A stretch of DNA of 64,000 bases from Forficula auricularia (Eukaryota; Arthropoda; Insecta; Dermaptera; Forficulidae). Of this stretch, positions 34,597-45,430 are shown piece after piece (within the stretch, counting starts at the first letter, position 1; every line of letters begins with the position of its first letter). The DNA lies in contig JALMQS010000161.1 in assembly GCA_024734495.1 (NCBI GenBank), forward strand, positions 2,613,531 to 2,677,530, in the 5' to 3' direction. The notes below the pieces were generated by a model. It ran no database searches. It saw only the letters and a list, made by a program, of their open reading frames with translations, and was not told where the DNA came from. A program made the translations under genes and the position numbers.

Positions 34597-35249
34597 ATCC
34601 TAATAAAAATGATTTGATATAAAAGATAAATGAAAATAACACTCAGATATGAAATTTCAATAGATTTGAATAAATATCTAATGAGAAAAAAATAAAACTT
34701 TTTGGCATTTGTAGTTGATTCGCTCCAGGAGAGAAGAAATTGAATCTTTTCATACAATTTCTTTTAAACAACAAAATTCTTACTCAAAATGCTATTTTCT
34801 AATATTGAAAAGATACTATGAAATCCAGATAGATGAAATCGATAAAATAAGATAGATTTCTTTCTCATTTATAATTCTTTTGGTTCGTTATTTCGAGAGG
34901 ATGTGTCGCCATCAAAGAAGCATTCGGTATTTGTTATTGATACATCATTCATTCACTCTACAATATTGGAATATCTTTTAAGTCGTAAACTATTGACTTT
35001 AGACCTTTCTCTCACATTAATTTTTCTGTTGGAAATTAAATCTTCTTTATAAAGGTCATTATATAAATTTGTGTACCTCAAAGGGTTAGGCAATAATGGT
35101 GAAATTTAGGTGGAAAGTTAGATAAATACTGTAAAAGTAAAAATTAACAAATGAAAATGTAAAAAATATTTAGTAAATCTGTTTGTGAGTGTGTATTAAT
35201 ATTTCTAGAAAGATAAAACAAGTGGTTTTTTTTTTAGACAGTATGGAAA
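34597..35249. other. AT-rich spacer, nothing recognised
   Basis: No gene or clear repeat. Confidence 0.45.
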
Positions 35250-35829
35250 TACAGGATGGTGCATAAATATTTTGAAAAGGTATAAAAAATGAAAAAATTT
35301 ATCGAGAAAAAAACTGAATATATTTTGGAAAAGAACATAAAATATTTTTTTTTTAAATGTGTTTTAAATATTATCAGACAAAAAAAGGGGGGGGGGCCCT
35401 CCCTAAAAAAGAAAATCTACCCCTTTCGACCAAACTCAACCAAATTTTGTATACATATTCTGTCGGCCCAAAAAGTCTAGAAATGCAAAAACGAACCACC
35501 CAAAATGGGGGGGAGGGGTGTCAAAAATGAAAATTCTAGCCCTTTTTACCAAACTCAACCAAATTTTGTATACATATTCTGTGGACCCCCAAGAAGGCTA
35601 GAAATGCAAAAACCAACCAAATTTTGTATAGGTACATAGTTTTGTCAAAACGGCTAGAATTTTTATTTTTGACCCCCCCCCCCCCGGGGTGTGGGGGGGG
35701 GGTGAGGTTTAAATAACATTTAAAAAAAAATATGTTCTTTTCAAAAATATATTCAGTTTTTTTCTAGTTAAATTTTTTCATTTTTCATACCTCTTCAAAA
35801 TGTGGTAGATCTTTATGCCCCACCATGTA
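35250..35829. mobile_element. Tc1/mariner-like non-autonomous element with internal tandem units
   Basis: The left end TACAGGATGGTGCATAAATA and the right end, reverse complemented, TACATGGTGGGGCATAAAGA lead into inverted arms of about 110 bp (TGAAAAAATTTA, AAAACTGAATATATTTT, GAACATA). TA at both tips fits a TA duplication. The middle has two full and one partial copy of AACTCAACCAAATTTTGTAT (about 35434, 35554 and 35613), plus C and G homopolymer runs at 35671-35709. The frame 35289-35480 spans arm and middle and is not a gene. Confidence 0.65.
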
Positions 35830-37600
35830 TTATTCAATTGAGAATTCTCAAGAGAATTTTTTGAAATTAACTTGATATTTTCTAAAATAAAATTGGAAAA
35901 GTTGTAGTTTTGATAACTGCTGATAAATGGAAAAAAATTTATTGTTATATGGTAAGCCTTCTAGCTAATGAAATAATGACAAGGTCTATAAATAAGGATT
36001 GACTCTACTACCTAGATATTATTTTATTATTTTTATTCTATTAAGCAACATTGAAACAGATAAAATTATCATTTTTACGACGAGAAAATCTCTCATCTCT
36101 CTCTTTCATGAAATATATATAAGTATGATCATCGATATAATAATATGACGTGATTGAATAAATTATAATCATTTTCTATGGGATTGAGATAGTTTAGTGA
36201 AATATTTTATGATTTTTATTGATATTGATTCACCATCATTTTTCCTTGCCAATATTGTAAATGTATCTTCGAAAATATAAAAAGAAAAAAAAATTGAACA
36301 AATAAAAAATTATATAGTAGGTATACATTTTAATCTAAATAATATATACCTTTTTAAAATCCTTTTACCCCAAATTGTTTGCCTGCTTAAATGGGCAATT
36401 CGCTAAAATTTGCATTTTACACTTTTTTCTCCATTTTCTATATTTTATTATTGGATATTTATTATATTTATTTAATATAATATTTGGAATAGAAAAACTA
36501 TTTATCTCTTAGACTTTTCATACATATAATATATAAAAATCAATTTGAATTACTATTAACTTTATAAGTTAATCTATCCGAAGACTGCTTTGACACAACT
36601 ACTTTTCTCTTTTTGACGCTATCCCCGGTGAATTTCTTTAAATTTCTTAAAATTTTGCCAAGTTTCAAATTGTTCACTTCCTCAAATAATACCATATTCC
36701 ATTAATGTTTTGTTATTAATATTACCTACATAGTTAATTTGTCCTTAATAATGATAAATTTAAAGTTTCCATTATTTTAGCTATTTTTAAATCATCTAAT
36801 TCAATCTCATTATTTTTTTCACAATTAACAATTTTTTTTTTTTTAATTTTTTCCCTCTAATTTTGAAACAATATTTTCTAATTTTTAATTGCTAAATGTA
36901 GTAAGTCGGATGGCTAGCTTTCGATCGAAGTCGAAATTAAAAAAAAATTAATTTTTATATATACCTACATCTTTTGTATGATTCTTGTAATTTTTTTTCT
37001 TTTTTTTTAAATATTCAATAAAATATTTATTTATTATTATTTATTAATAGTTATAGATTCTCTCTTAACCCAAAATTGATTGGTTAGATTGTGACGGGAT
37101 AATATGTGGGTGACCAAACTATACCCATTCAAGTATCCTAGAACATAATTTTGACTTTTCCGATCCCAAAATTTTAGATAAAGAGCTGAATTTAGAAAAC
37201 GATTAATTTTAAAAATGATCGAAATTTTTAGCATTCTATAATAAATTCAATTATCAACTGTTCAAGACTAAATATTTATCAAAAATTTTTAGAGAAAACT
37301 TATTTTTCGTAAATTTATATTTTTTATTTTTATTCAAGGTTATCTCATAAACAAAACAATCTGTAGCATTCTCTCTTTTCAAAATATTTGTTTGTTATTA
37401 GTTACTTTATTATTCCTTTTTAAAGCAATTTTTTTATTTTTATTCTATATACGGGAGTTATCCCAGTTTCATTGATAAAGCGAGAATTTCTCCCAAAAAT
37501 TTTACAAATGCACCATATTAAACGTTTTCAAATAGTTATTATAAAAGATCTATTTTATAAATTTAAGAATACATTTAGGTAAATAGTTTTCTGATTAGTT
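35830..37600. other. AT-rich spacer, nothing recognised
   Basis: No gene is seen. The minus frame 37037-37234 has no domain. Confidence 0.45.
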
Positions 37601-37633
37601 AATTAACATTGTTTTCTTTTGTTTCAGGTGAGT
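37601..37633 (+). promoter_or_regulatory. Candidate recursive splice site, second copy
   Basis: The pyrimidine-rich run GTTTTCTTTTGTTTCAG ends at 37627 and is followed directly by GTGAGT (37628-37633). It matches the site at 2397 over TTGTTTCAGGTGAGTCATCA, with weaker similarity for another ~40 bases downstream. Confidence 0.35.
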
Positions 37634-37716
37634 CATCACATTTTTTCGTATTATTTGCAAAGACATTGTGAAAGTGATCAAATAGCTACAATGCAATAGG
37701 TAACGTAACTTATATA

Positions 37717-38027
37717 TGTAAGTTTCTTCTTAGGTAAATGAAAATCGAATTCTGAAATTGAATTTAGGTTTAATAGGTTATGATACATTGTACATTAATA
37801 TATTACAAATTATATACAAATTATATACAAATTAAATACAGATCAAATATTTGAACAATACCTGAAATTGAATTTAGAATCGATTTTTCAGGTCCTTTAT
37901 TATTTCTTATTAATAATTATAATTTTTGATTTATTAAGTTACACGTCAGCTGAGATTGATGTCAAGTCATTGGGACTGGTTGGCTGGCTGGCTGGCTTGA
38001 GTTTGACGCGCAGTTTTCAAACTTAAA
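37717..38027 (-). repeat. 3' LTR of the Ty3/Gypsy element
   Basis: By eye it is identical to 42317-42627 over 311 bp, plus one shared T at the inner edge. The last 61 bases of the pol reading frame run into it. Confidence 0.9.
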
Positions 38028-41000
38028 TCTCCCCCCTCCGAGACATCAGCTGGCAGTAACTTTCTTTTGTGAAACAATGTTGTTTTCTTCCCTTTTTTTT
38101 TAAATGCTACTTCATAGATGGAATTTGAAATTTTTCGCACAATTCGGAAAGGTCCTCTTCTGATCTTGTCTAGTTTATTTTTGTTTAATTTGCTGCCTGT
38201 TTCGACATATACCATTTCATCTTTCTTGAATTCATATTCCTTCCTTCTTTTATCTACTCTGGCTTTATTTTTTTTGAATTCTTCGATCGAGTTCTTTACT
38301 GCTTGCTCTCTGTCTTTCTCCATATTACTTTCCTGTTGGAGACTTCTTGGAATTATCTCGGATTTGTTTCCGAAAAGTAAGTATTCTGGTGCGAATCCTG
38401 TAACACTGTGAACAGTATTATTATATTCCTTGATACATTCATCTGCTATCACAGACCAATTTCTTCTTTTGTTATCCCCATTTATTTTACATCTTATTCT
38501 GTTTACGATTGTTTGATTTGCCCTCTCATTTAAACCGTTCGATTCAGGACAATCAACACAAGTGAATATTAATTTGATATTTTTGTCTTTGAGGTAGTTT
38601 TTTAGCTCTTTTGAGTTTATCCCAGCATATTGATCGCCCAATAATGTCTTTATTGAATTTTTTTTTGTTATTGGGTCAATCAATTTTATAAAATCATTTG
38701 CTGTCTGTGTTTTTGAGGTCAGAGCAAATACATATCTTGTCATATGATCCACTAGGATGTGCATGTACTTTTTAGATGATTTATTCCCAGAAAATCCTCC
38801 AATTGTGTCAATTGACATGATTTCATATGGTTCTTTTGCGGGTCCAAGCTGTGACATTTGTCCTATTAATCTGCCTCTTCTTGATTTGTTTTCAATGCAT
38901 GTCGAGCATGTTCTGCAAAATTTTCTTATTAATTTGTCCATATTCTTGAAATAATAATGAGGTCTTATTTTATTTAGCAAATGCTTAACACCAATATGTC
39001 CATAGAAGTCATGAACCTTTTTTATTAATTCATCGCCAAATCTTCTTGATACAAATATTCTTTCATTATTTCTCAAACCTTTGAATGCGATATCACCTTT
39101 TTTTACTACATTCTTAGAATTATTTAACTCTTCTTTGTTTAACTCCTGATCATTCATGATTTCTTCCAAAGATACTATATTTACTACTTTTAAGATGTCT
39201 TCTTCGTTTTCAAAGCTCTCTAATACTGGGTTTCTTGATAGAGAGTCAGCCTCTAAGTTTGTTTTTCCTGGAGAGTATATAATTTTAAAATTATATTGAG
39301 ACAGATAGAATATCAGTTCTCCGAGAGGTTCATCAGTTCTTGCTTTTACTCGCAAAGTCTCCAAAGGCTTATGGTCAGTTATTACAGTAAATTGTCGACC
39401 TATTAACCAATGTTGCCAGTATTTTATGGCCTCTTTAATAGCTAGGCATTCTAGGTATATAGCCTTGTGCTTTTTTTGGGTGGGGTTCAATTTTTTTGAG
39501 AAGTAGGCTACTGGGTGGAGAACACCATTTGCCTGTGGTTGTTTAAGCACACCTCCAAGACCTTCAACACTGGCGTCGGTGTATATAAAAACCTCTTTGT
39601 CTTGGTCGTAAATTGAAAGTATTGGGCTTGAACACAAATATTCTTTTATTGAGTTAAATGCTTGCTCGCAACTCTCGCTCCACTCAAACTTGACATTTTT
39701 CCTTAATAAATTGTGTAAAGGCTCTAATGTTTTTATTGCATTTTCAATGTATTTATAATAAAAATTACACTTCCCTAAAAATTGTCTTATGTTTTTCTTG
39801 TTTTTAGGCCTTTCAAAACATTTTATTGCTATAAGGTTGTCCTTATATGGTCTCACTTGACCTTTCTCAATGATATGGCCCAAATATTTTATTGAATTTT
39901 TGGCGAAATTACATTTTAAAAGTTTTAATTTGAAACCTTCTTTTTGGATCACATCTATTAATAAGTCGATATGCTTTAAATGTTCTTCAAAGGTGTTAGA
40001 GAATATCAATATGTCGTCAATATAATTTATGCAAAAATCACTTAGTTTGTTTCTTCTTATTATGTTTGCTAACACTCTCTGGAATATACTACTCGACACT
40101 TTGAGACCGAATGGCAAAGTAGTCCACTGCCAATGACCATTTTGGGTAACAAATCCCAATTTGTCTCTATCTTTACTTCTCACTGGGATTGACCAAAATG
40201 CAGAATTTATGTCTAAAGCTGAGAACCAAGTGCAACTACCCGCTTTCACCATTATGTCTTCAATCCTTGGGAAAGGATGACTTTCCGGAATAAGGATCCG
40301 GTTAAGTTCTCGGAAATCGACACACAAACGTGATCTTCTGCCTTCATCCTTCTTGAATGCCAATGTAACTGGGGCTGCAAAAGGTGAACTAGATTCTTCT
40401 ATTAATCCAGCTTCAAGAAGTTTTGATATTTGGTAGTCAATTTCTTTTTGATCTGGTAAAGAGCATCGATATGGTTTCTTTGACACATATTTATATTCCA
40501 TTAATTTTATTTGAGCTTCCACATTTTGGACTCTTCCAACGTCATATTTATCCTTAGCAAAACCTTTTTCTTTTTTTAATAATAAGTTTTTTATATCATT
40601 TCTTTTTTTATCGTCTAAATGACTTAAGTAATGTTCATATTCATTAATGTTTATATATTCATTTAAATTTATCTGTTTTATTTTATTATTTTCTATTAAT
40701 TCAATATTATCTATTTTTAATTCTTTTTCAATTATTTTTGTATTATCATTTGTTTTTTGGAATGTGTCTATCTCTTCTAATTTATTATTCATTTCTTTTA
40801 ATTTAAAATTATCTTTTTTTATTTCTTTTACATTTTTACTGTTAATCTTTTGAAATATTTTTAATTCTTCATTCTGAATCAGTTTAAATTTTTTTATTGC
40901 ATCTAAGCCAAGTAACATGTCGTATGAAAAGTTATTATTTTTTACGACATATATATCTATGAAATCAGATATTTTATTTATTTTAAGTAGCAAGTGGGCC

Positions 41001-41201
41001 CGGCCTTCTACAAAATTCACACCATTTATTGTTTTAAATATTGTTTTATCTTTTTTTATTTTTTTTTTTTAGTTCTTGTATTATTTCATAATTTATTAAT
41101 GACACATTAGAACCTGTGTCATAAACAGCTTCAATATTCCTAGATTCATCAACTAGTACATTTAATGTTAACAATGGTGTGATTTTACCGGGGCCGTCTA
41201 G
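37967..41201 (-). CDS. pol: Pol polyprotein (protease, RT, RNase H, integrase), one frame break
   Basis: Pol begins in the -1 frame at the gag stop. The protease DTG is at 41112-41120. That frame meets a stop at 41046-41048, after an A-rich tract (minus strand; plus 41051-41070). The long frame from 41020 (1017 residues, GTG first codon) carries the rest, so one single-base change in the tract breaks pol. Residues of the long frame: protease end LLGLD at 36-40; reverse transcriptase core at about 195-385 with LDIN at 269-272 and YIDD at 333-336; RNase H with TDAS at 481-484, E524, TDH at 548-550 and D592; integrase H-x4-H at 670/675 and C-x2-C at 705/708; catalytic D738, D796, E832 (DD35E); a GPF module at 956-958. 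The stop lies 61 bases inside the 3' LTR. All catalytic residues I can check are present. The break may be a real mutation or a homopolymer error in the assembly. Confidence 0.92.
38029..38039 (-). other. Polypurine tract
   Basis: On the minus strand GGAGGGGGGAG lies one base before the 3' LTR. It is the expected primer for plus-strand DNA synthesis in LTR elements. It also codes for part of the C-terminus of pol (SEGGDLS). Confidence 0.85.
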
Positions 41202-42289
41202 TTTTTTTGGTTCTTAAACCCCTCAATATTTTCATTTAAATTTACTTCATATTTTTCTTTATATCTTTCTCCATTACGACATATAGCAGTAGGATGGTAT
41301 CTGTTTGGCCATCCTAATTTTTCACATTTGTAACATGGTGTCTTTATAACATATCTGTCATTAGGCTTTTTTTTTATTTCTTTTCTATCTTTTTTTAAAT
41401 ATTCTAAATCATATTTTCTAAGAATATTAATCAATTGGTCTGTGTTTTTTATTTCTTCTTTATCAAGAATATCTTGTATATTTTGAGGTAAACCTATAAC
41501 AATGTGATTTATTTTTGACACTTCTGAGATCGAAGGTTCAGCATCTAGTAAGAGACTTTCTTTTTTTAAACTGTAATCAATTATTGAACCATCTATATAC
41601 TCAAATTTGTAAGCATATCTAACTTCAGCCCAACCTCTTTTTGCATAAATCAATAAAAAAGATTTTGTCCATTTTGACCAATCGTTATCAGATATCTTTT
41701 TCAAGTTACTTCTATACCATTCTTTTGAATTGCCCTCTAAGAAGAATCTTATAATTTGTATCTTCATAATACTATCATATATTTTATGTCGTTCACATTC
41801 TATTTCAAAAAATTTTAACCATTCTGCTGCATTTTGTTGAATGCCATAAAATTTATTTAAGTTAAATTTTTTTTCGATATCTAATAATATGTTTTCTTTT
41901 CTTTTAATTTCTAAGTCCAGGTTATTGAGAGTATCAGTTTTATCCTCATCGATTCTGGATCTTATTGAAGAATCTAGACTTCCTTCAGTTGATTCTTCCA
42001 AAAAAAAATCTTTAAATATAAAATTATTGTCTTCATCTATATATAGTTTCTTAATCTCATCTGATAAAGTTATATTAACATTTCTGAAATGTCCCTCTTT
42101 GGACATGCTTTTAAACGCTGACTTGATTAAAGTAATTTGGCTTAGTTCTTTGTGTGATTTCTCACCTTGATGTTCTTCAGGAAATGCATAGACTAGATTA
42201 TCCGATATTAATTTTATGCTTTTGATCGAATTCACCAAGGAACCTTCAATCTCTTCTTTTTTTAGATGTATCCTTACTTTAGTCGGCAT
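41198..42289 (-). CDS. gag: Gag structural protein of the Ty3/Gypsy element
   Basis: The likely start is the ATG at 42287-42289, the first after the 5' LTR and only 27 bases from it, giving 363 residues. The open frame extends 33 codons further into the LTR. Gag proteins form the particle that packages element RNA. The middle has the WLKFFE...FFLEGNSKEWY pattern of retrotransposon capsid domains. Near the C-terminus is a zinc-knuckle-like C-x2-C-x9-H-x4-C (residues about 319-337, CYKC...H...C). The usual retroviral knuckle has x4 where this has x9, so it is an atypical form. The frame ends at TAG (41198-41200), directly after the slippery heptamer that joins it to pol. Lysine and glutamate content is high, as in the rest of the element. 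Confidence 0.88.
   Translation of the reverse strand: MPTKVRIHLKKEEIEGSLVNSIKSIKLISDNLVYAFPEEHQGEKSHKELSQITLIKSAFKSMSKEGHFRNVNITLSDEIKKLYIDEDNNFIFKDFFLEESTEGSLDSSIRSRIDEDKTDTLNNLDLEIKRKENILLDIEKKFNLNKFYGIQQNAAEWLKFFEIECERHKIYDSIMKIQIIRFFLEGNSKEWYRSNLKKISDNDWSKWTKSFLLIYAKRGWAEVRYAYKFEYIDGSIIDYSLKKESLLLDAEPSISEVSKINHIVIGLPQNIQDILDKEEIKNTDQLINILRKYDLEYLKKDRKEIKKKPNDRYVIKTPCYKCEKLGWPNRYHPTAICRNGERYKEKYEVNLNENIEGFKNQKN
41201..41207 (-). promoter_or_regulatory. -1 ribosomal frameshift site at the gag-pol junction
   Basis: On the minus strand the heptamer A AAA AAC sits in the gag frame as CAA-AAA-AAC, immediately before the gag stop UAG. This fits the X XXY YYZ rule for -1 slippage. After slipping one base back, reading continues in the frame that contains the protease DTG motif. 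A downstream pseudoknot was not identified by eye. Confidence 0.8.
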
Positions 42290-42316
42290 CTTTTGGTGGT
42301 AGGAGAAAAATCGATT

Positions 42317-42627
42317 TGTAAGTTTCTTCTTAGGTAAATGAAAATCGAATTCTGAAATTGAATTTAGGTTTAATAGGTTATGATACATTGTACATTAATA
42401 TATTACAAATTATATACAAATTATATACAAATTAAATACAGATCAAATATTTGAACAATACCTGAAATTGAATTTAGAATCGATTTTTCAGGTCCTTTAT
42501 TATTTCTTATTAATAATTATAATTTTTGATTTATTAAGTTACACGTCAGCTGAGATTGATGTCAAGTCATTGGGACTGGTTGGCTGGCTGGCTGGCTTGA
42601 GTTTGACGCGCAGTTTTCAAACTTAAA
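42317..42627 (-). repeat. 5' LTR of the Ty3/Gypsy element
   Basis: Reading on the minus strand it starts near TTTAAGTTTGAAAAC and ends CTTACA. The tips are imperfect inverted repeats (TAAGTTT/AAACTTA). It contains a (GGCT)n stretch and three tandem copies of ATACAAATT. The upstream in-frame ATG at 42388 lies inside the LTR, so it is unlikely to be the gag start. Confidence 0.9.
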
Positions 42628-42633
42628 TATATA

Positions 42634-43039
42634 AAAATTATTATTATTAACATTATTATTATGTGATGATGATGATAGATTATAACAATTGAGAAGTGTA
42701 TGCAATTTTAACCGGTCAGATGACCTCTGAGTGAAACAATACAGCTGGGATGTCAAGGCTTTTATAACCACCATTTTTAACTGCAAACTTAAATTGAAAA
42801 ATAAGAGAATGCGGCCACCGCATGACTTTCTCATAAGCATCCCCTCTCCTGTATATTTTATATTTATAAGGTTTTATTGTTTTTTTTTGTTATTTAACTT
42901 AGTTCCACTCACAGTCTATCTGCCCTGATAGAATCTTTTCTTCTATTTTAGACTTACTTGAACCGTTTTAGTTGAATTTCGTATAGATATTTTTTTTTCT
43001 TTTAAATTTTTCTCAAACATAAAATAACTATGTAATTTA
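42634..43039. other. Spacer beside the LTR element
   Basis: An (ATT)n/(GAT)n microsatellite-like stretch lies at 42637-42676. Nothing else is recognised. Confidence 0.4.
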
Positions 43040-43450
43040 TATCCTCGGTTCGAGGCCCCAATAATCTTTTTGTTTCTAATAAGATTTTTCATTATTCTTT
43101 AGTTTTAATTCTATGTAATTTGGTATCTTCGAATTCTAACACACCTGACGCATTAGAAATTAATATTAACTTTTATTAATGTTAGATTTGTGTTATTTTG
43201 GCTACTTCGAGTTCTGACGAGAATCTCAAAGTCTCTGACGTATTCTACATTTTGGAAAGTAGTATTAAGTATAATTTTGAAAGATTAATGTTATTTGGTT
43301 TCTCAGAATCCTAACGACACTCTCAAAGTCTCTGATGTATTCTAGTATTGGATTGTTTAGTTTTACCTATGATTAATCCATAGTATTTGGTTAAATTCTA
43401 ACGTGCTAACATTCCCAAAGTTTCTGAAGTATTCTACGTATCAGACGTAT
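43040..43450. repeat. Degenerate ~95-bp tandem repeat
   Basis: The phrase (A)AAGTCTCTGACGTATTCTA recurs at 43231, 43328 and 43420, with a weaker copy (ACCTGACGCATTAGA) at 43143. Each is preceded by TCTAACG/TCTGACGAGAATCTCAA. Spacing of 88-97 bases gives roughly four units. Confidence 0.6.
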
Positions 43451-44310
43451 CTCCGACACTGCCGTTCGAATTTTTTACGGAGGCCTGTCTATTGTGTAAA
43501 AACAAAATTGGCTGTAATTCTATCATACAATAAATAGACATGTAATTGCTGCTATCTTGTAGTTGGTTTGAATTACATTTTTAGAAATATCGTTAAAAAT
43601 ATTTGATATCGTAAAACTACAAAAAAAAACTAGATTCCCCCTTCCGTCTGCCCGGCTACATACAACCTTCAGTCTTTTAAGACCCGCATCCACGGATACC
43701 TTCAACTACGACCCAATCTCTGAAATCTTTTCTCCTTTTTACAATACAAGGGTCCACCGAGGACTATAGAAGCTGTACCTACATTTTTGTTGCAACTTCT
43801 TCTTGTATTTATATCATTATCAAAAAAATAAATAAACAAATAAAATAAACCTAATCGTTAAGCGTTAATGCCTAGAAAACAGGTTTCTATAGTAGACATC
43901 AATAAAATGATAGTAGCACTCACGTAATTATAGAGTAGCAAATCAGCGCGTCGTCTAGCTTTCTATCTATTTTGCTATTTCAATTTCTTTTTAATGATGA
44001 CTCGTTTGATGACAGACGCTTCAATTTACAATAAAATATTTGAAAAGTTAACGAAGTAGTAGAATGAGATGTAATTGGTTTGAAACATCCCGAGATATCT
44101 AGGTAACAATCCCTTTTAAATATCGCGTGTTGTTAGAATGAATGAATGGCGTCTGTTGGCTAAATGACTCGCTGATTGTGTCGGAGAGGAACTGAGCTTC
44201 TGCATGCATGCATGCTCAAATGCAAGAAAACATTAAATTATTTTCTAAACTTATCATTGAATATAGAAGAATAAAAATAAGTGCGTGATTAGACATCACC
44301 TTCTATTTAT
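43451..44310. other. Spacer, nothing recognised
   Basis: A (GCAT)n tract lies at about 44199-44213. No gene. Confidence 0.4.
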
Positions 44311-44910
44311 ACTTTACCATACAGGGTATGGTCAAGTATTGTAATCGTGCATAATAAAAGTGTTGTTTTTTTGCTACTCTCTAGCCCAAAAACTAGTGTG
44401 AATATCAAAAGGAAATTTCACATGTACTTTTGGTTCATTGAGATTAAGAGCTGATTAGACTTTGTTTGAAATCGAACAAAAATTAAAGGGGCTTAAAAAA
44501 TAAAAAGTATAAAATTTTCAAAACTAAAAAACCCCAAAAAATAAAATTCACTGTAAAATGAACCTATAATAAAAAAAGAGAGTTATTATTTTTATCGGGG
44601 ACCGAAATTGGAGGGGGGAAGGAGGGTTGAAAAAATATCAATTTCTAGACTCTTTGATCGATTCCAGGTTACGACCTTATGAAAATGACTAACTATATGA
44701 ATTTGATAGTGAACAAAACGAGGGGGGGGGGGGGGGGCGTAAAAATATTTTCAATCAAAAATCGAAGAAAGCTGATATTTCTAATAGAATAAATGGTCCC
44801 ATAATAAAAAGGAGAAATATTAATTGCTAATGTGACCAAAATTAAGAAGGGGGTTTAAATTATTTCATTAAATTTTAAAAATAAAAGAGGGTCCAGGTGT
44901 ATGGTAAAGT
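44311..44910. repeat. Possible TIR element, ~600 bp
   Basis: ACTTTACCATAC (44311-44322) is inverted at 44899-44910. The left end continues AGGGTATGGTC, making a small palindrome that recurs alone at about 59736-59759. The interior has AT-rich DNA and a G run at 44722-44737. A separate perfect hairpin (AAAGTCATGTGG, 44906-44917, with 44922-44933) overlaps the right end. Confidence 0.35.
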
Positions 44911-44933
44911 CATGTGGATGGCCACATGACTTT

Positions 44934-45322
44934 ATTTTTATTTAATTTTATGTATAGCAAAGAGTACCTACTATCTTTTACATTATTCAACATATTTGGT
45001 TCGCTGATTTTTGAAACAACCTAAGCCCATTTTAATATTTGATCTTCTGACCCTTTTTAACATGACTAGTAGTTGATTGTAGTTTATTAGTTATTAAGCT
45101 ATTATCACATTGGAAGTCGTAGCATAATTTAAGATTCATTTAAAAAATAAATAAGACTGCCTGCTACTTAATTACTGAGTAAAAAAAAAAAAAATCAGCT
45201 TAATGAAATCCAAAAAATCCTTCTAAATACCGTGGACTGACTCCAACTTTTTTCAATTAGTACAAAAAAAAAACAATCTTATAGAGATATAGACTTGATG
45301 GTTTTTTATTTTTGAATTGATA
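44934..45322. other. AT-rich spacer
   Basis: Nothing recognised. Confidence 0.4.
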
Positions 45323-45430
45323 GTATCATTCGGCGGATTAGTGAAGAGAAGTACCACAAAAATAAATAAATATTATATTTATTTATTATATTTTTGTTGT
45401 ACTTCTTTTCATTAATCCGCCGAATGATAC
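45323..45430. repeat. 108-bp hairpin
   Basis: GTATCATTCGGCGGATTA at the left is the complement of TAATCCGCCGAATGATAC at the right. Pairing continues through AAGTAC and an AT-rich centre. Small MITE-like foldback. Confidence 0.8.

Larger units (their letters stand above)
37717..42627 (-). mobile_element. Full-length Ty3/Gypsy LTR retrotransposon
   Basis: This 4,911-bp element has 311-bp LTRs that are identical by eye, and gag and pol on the minus strand. TATATA lies on both flanks (37711-37716 and 42628-42633), giving a 4-6 bp target duplication in a simple AT site. The domain order in pol is protease, reverse transcriptase, RNase H, integrase, which is the Ty3/Gypsy (Metaviridae) order. Ty1/Copia would have integrase first. 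There is no envelope-like third ORF and no chromodomain signature. Identical LTRs mean recent insertion. One frame break in an A-rich tract of pol is the only defect I see. Confidence 0.93.

Noticed and set aside
38118..38954. Plus-strand open frames opposite pol and gag (38118-38411, 38757-38954, 40647-40853, 41889-42170)
   Set aside because: They are antisense shadows of the retrotransposon genes, with no domains of their own.
41198..42388. Starting gag at the upstream ATG (42388)
   Set aside because: The extra 33 codons lie in the 5' LTR. The ATG at 42289 is the first after the LTR.
37717..42627. Endogenous retrovirus with an envelope gene
   Set aside because: Pol ends inside the 3' LTR and there is no third ORF, so the element is an env-less LTR retrotransposon.
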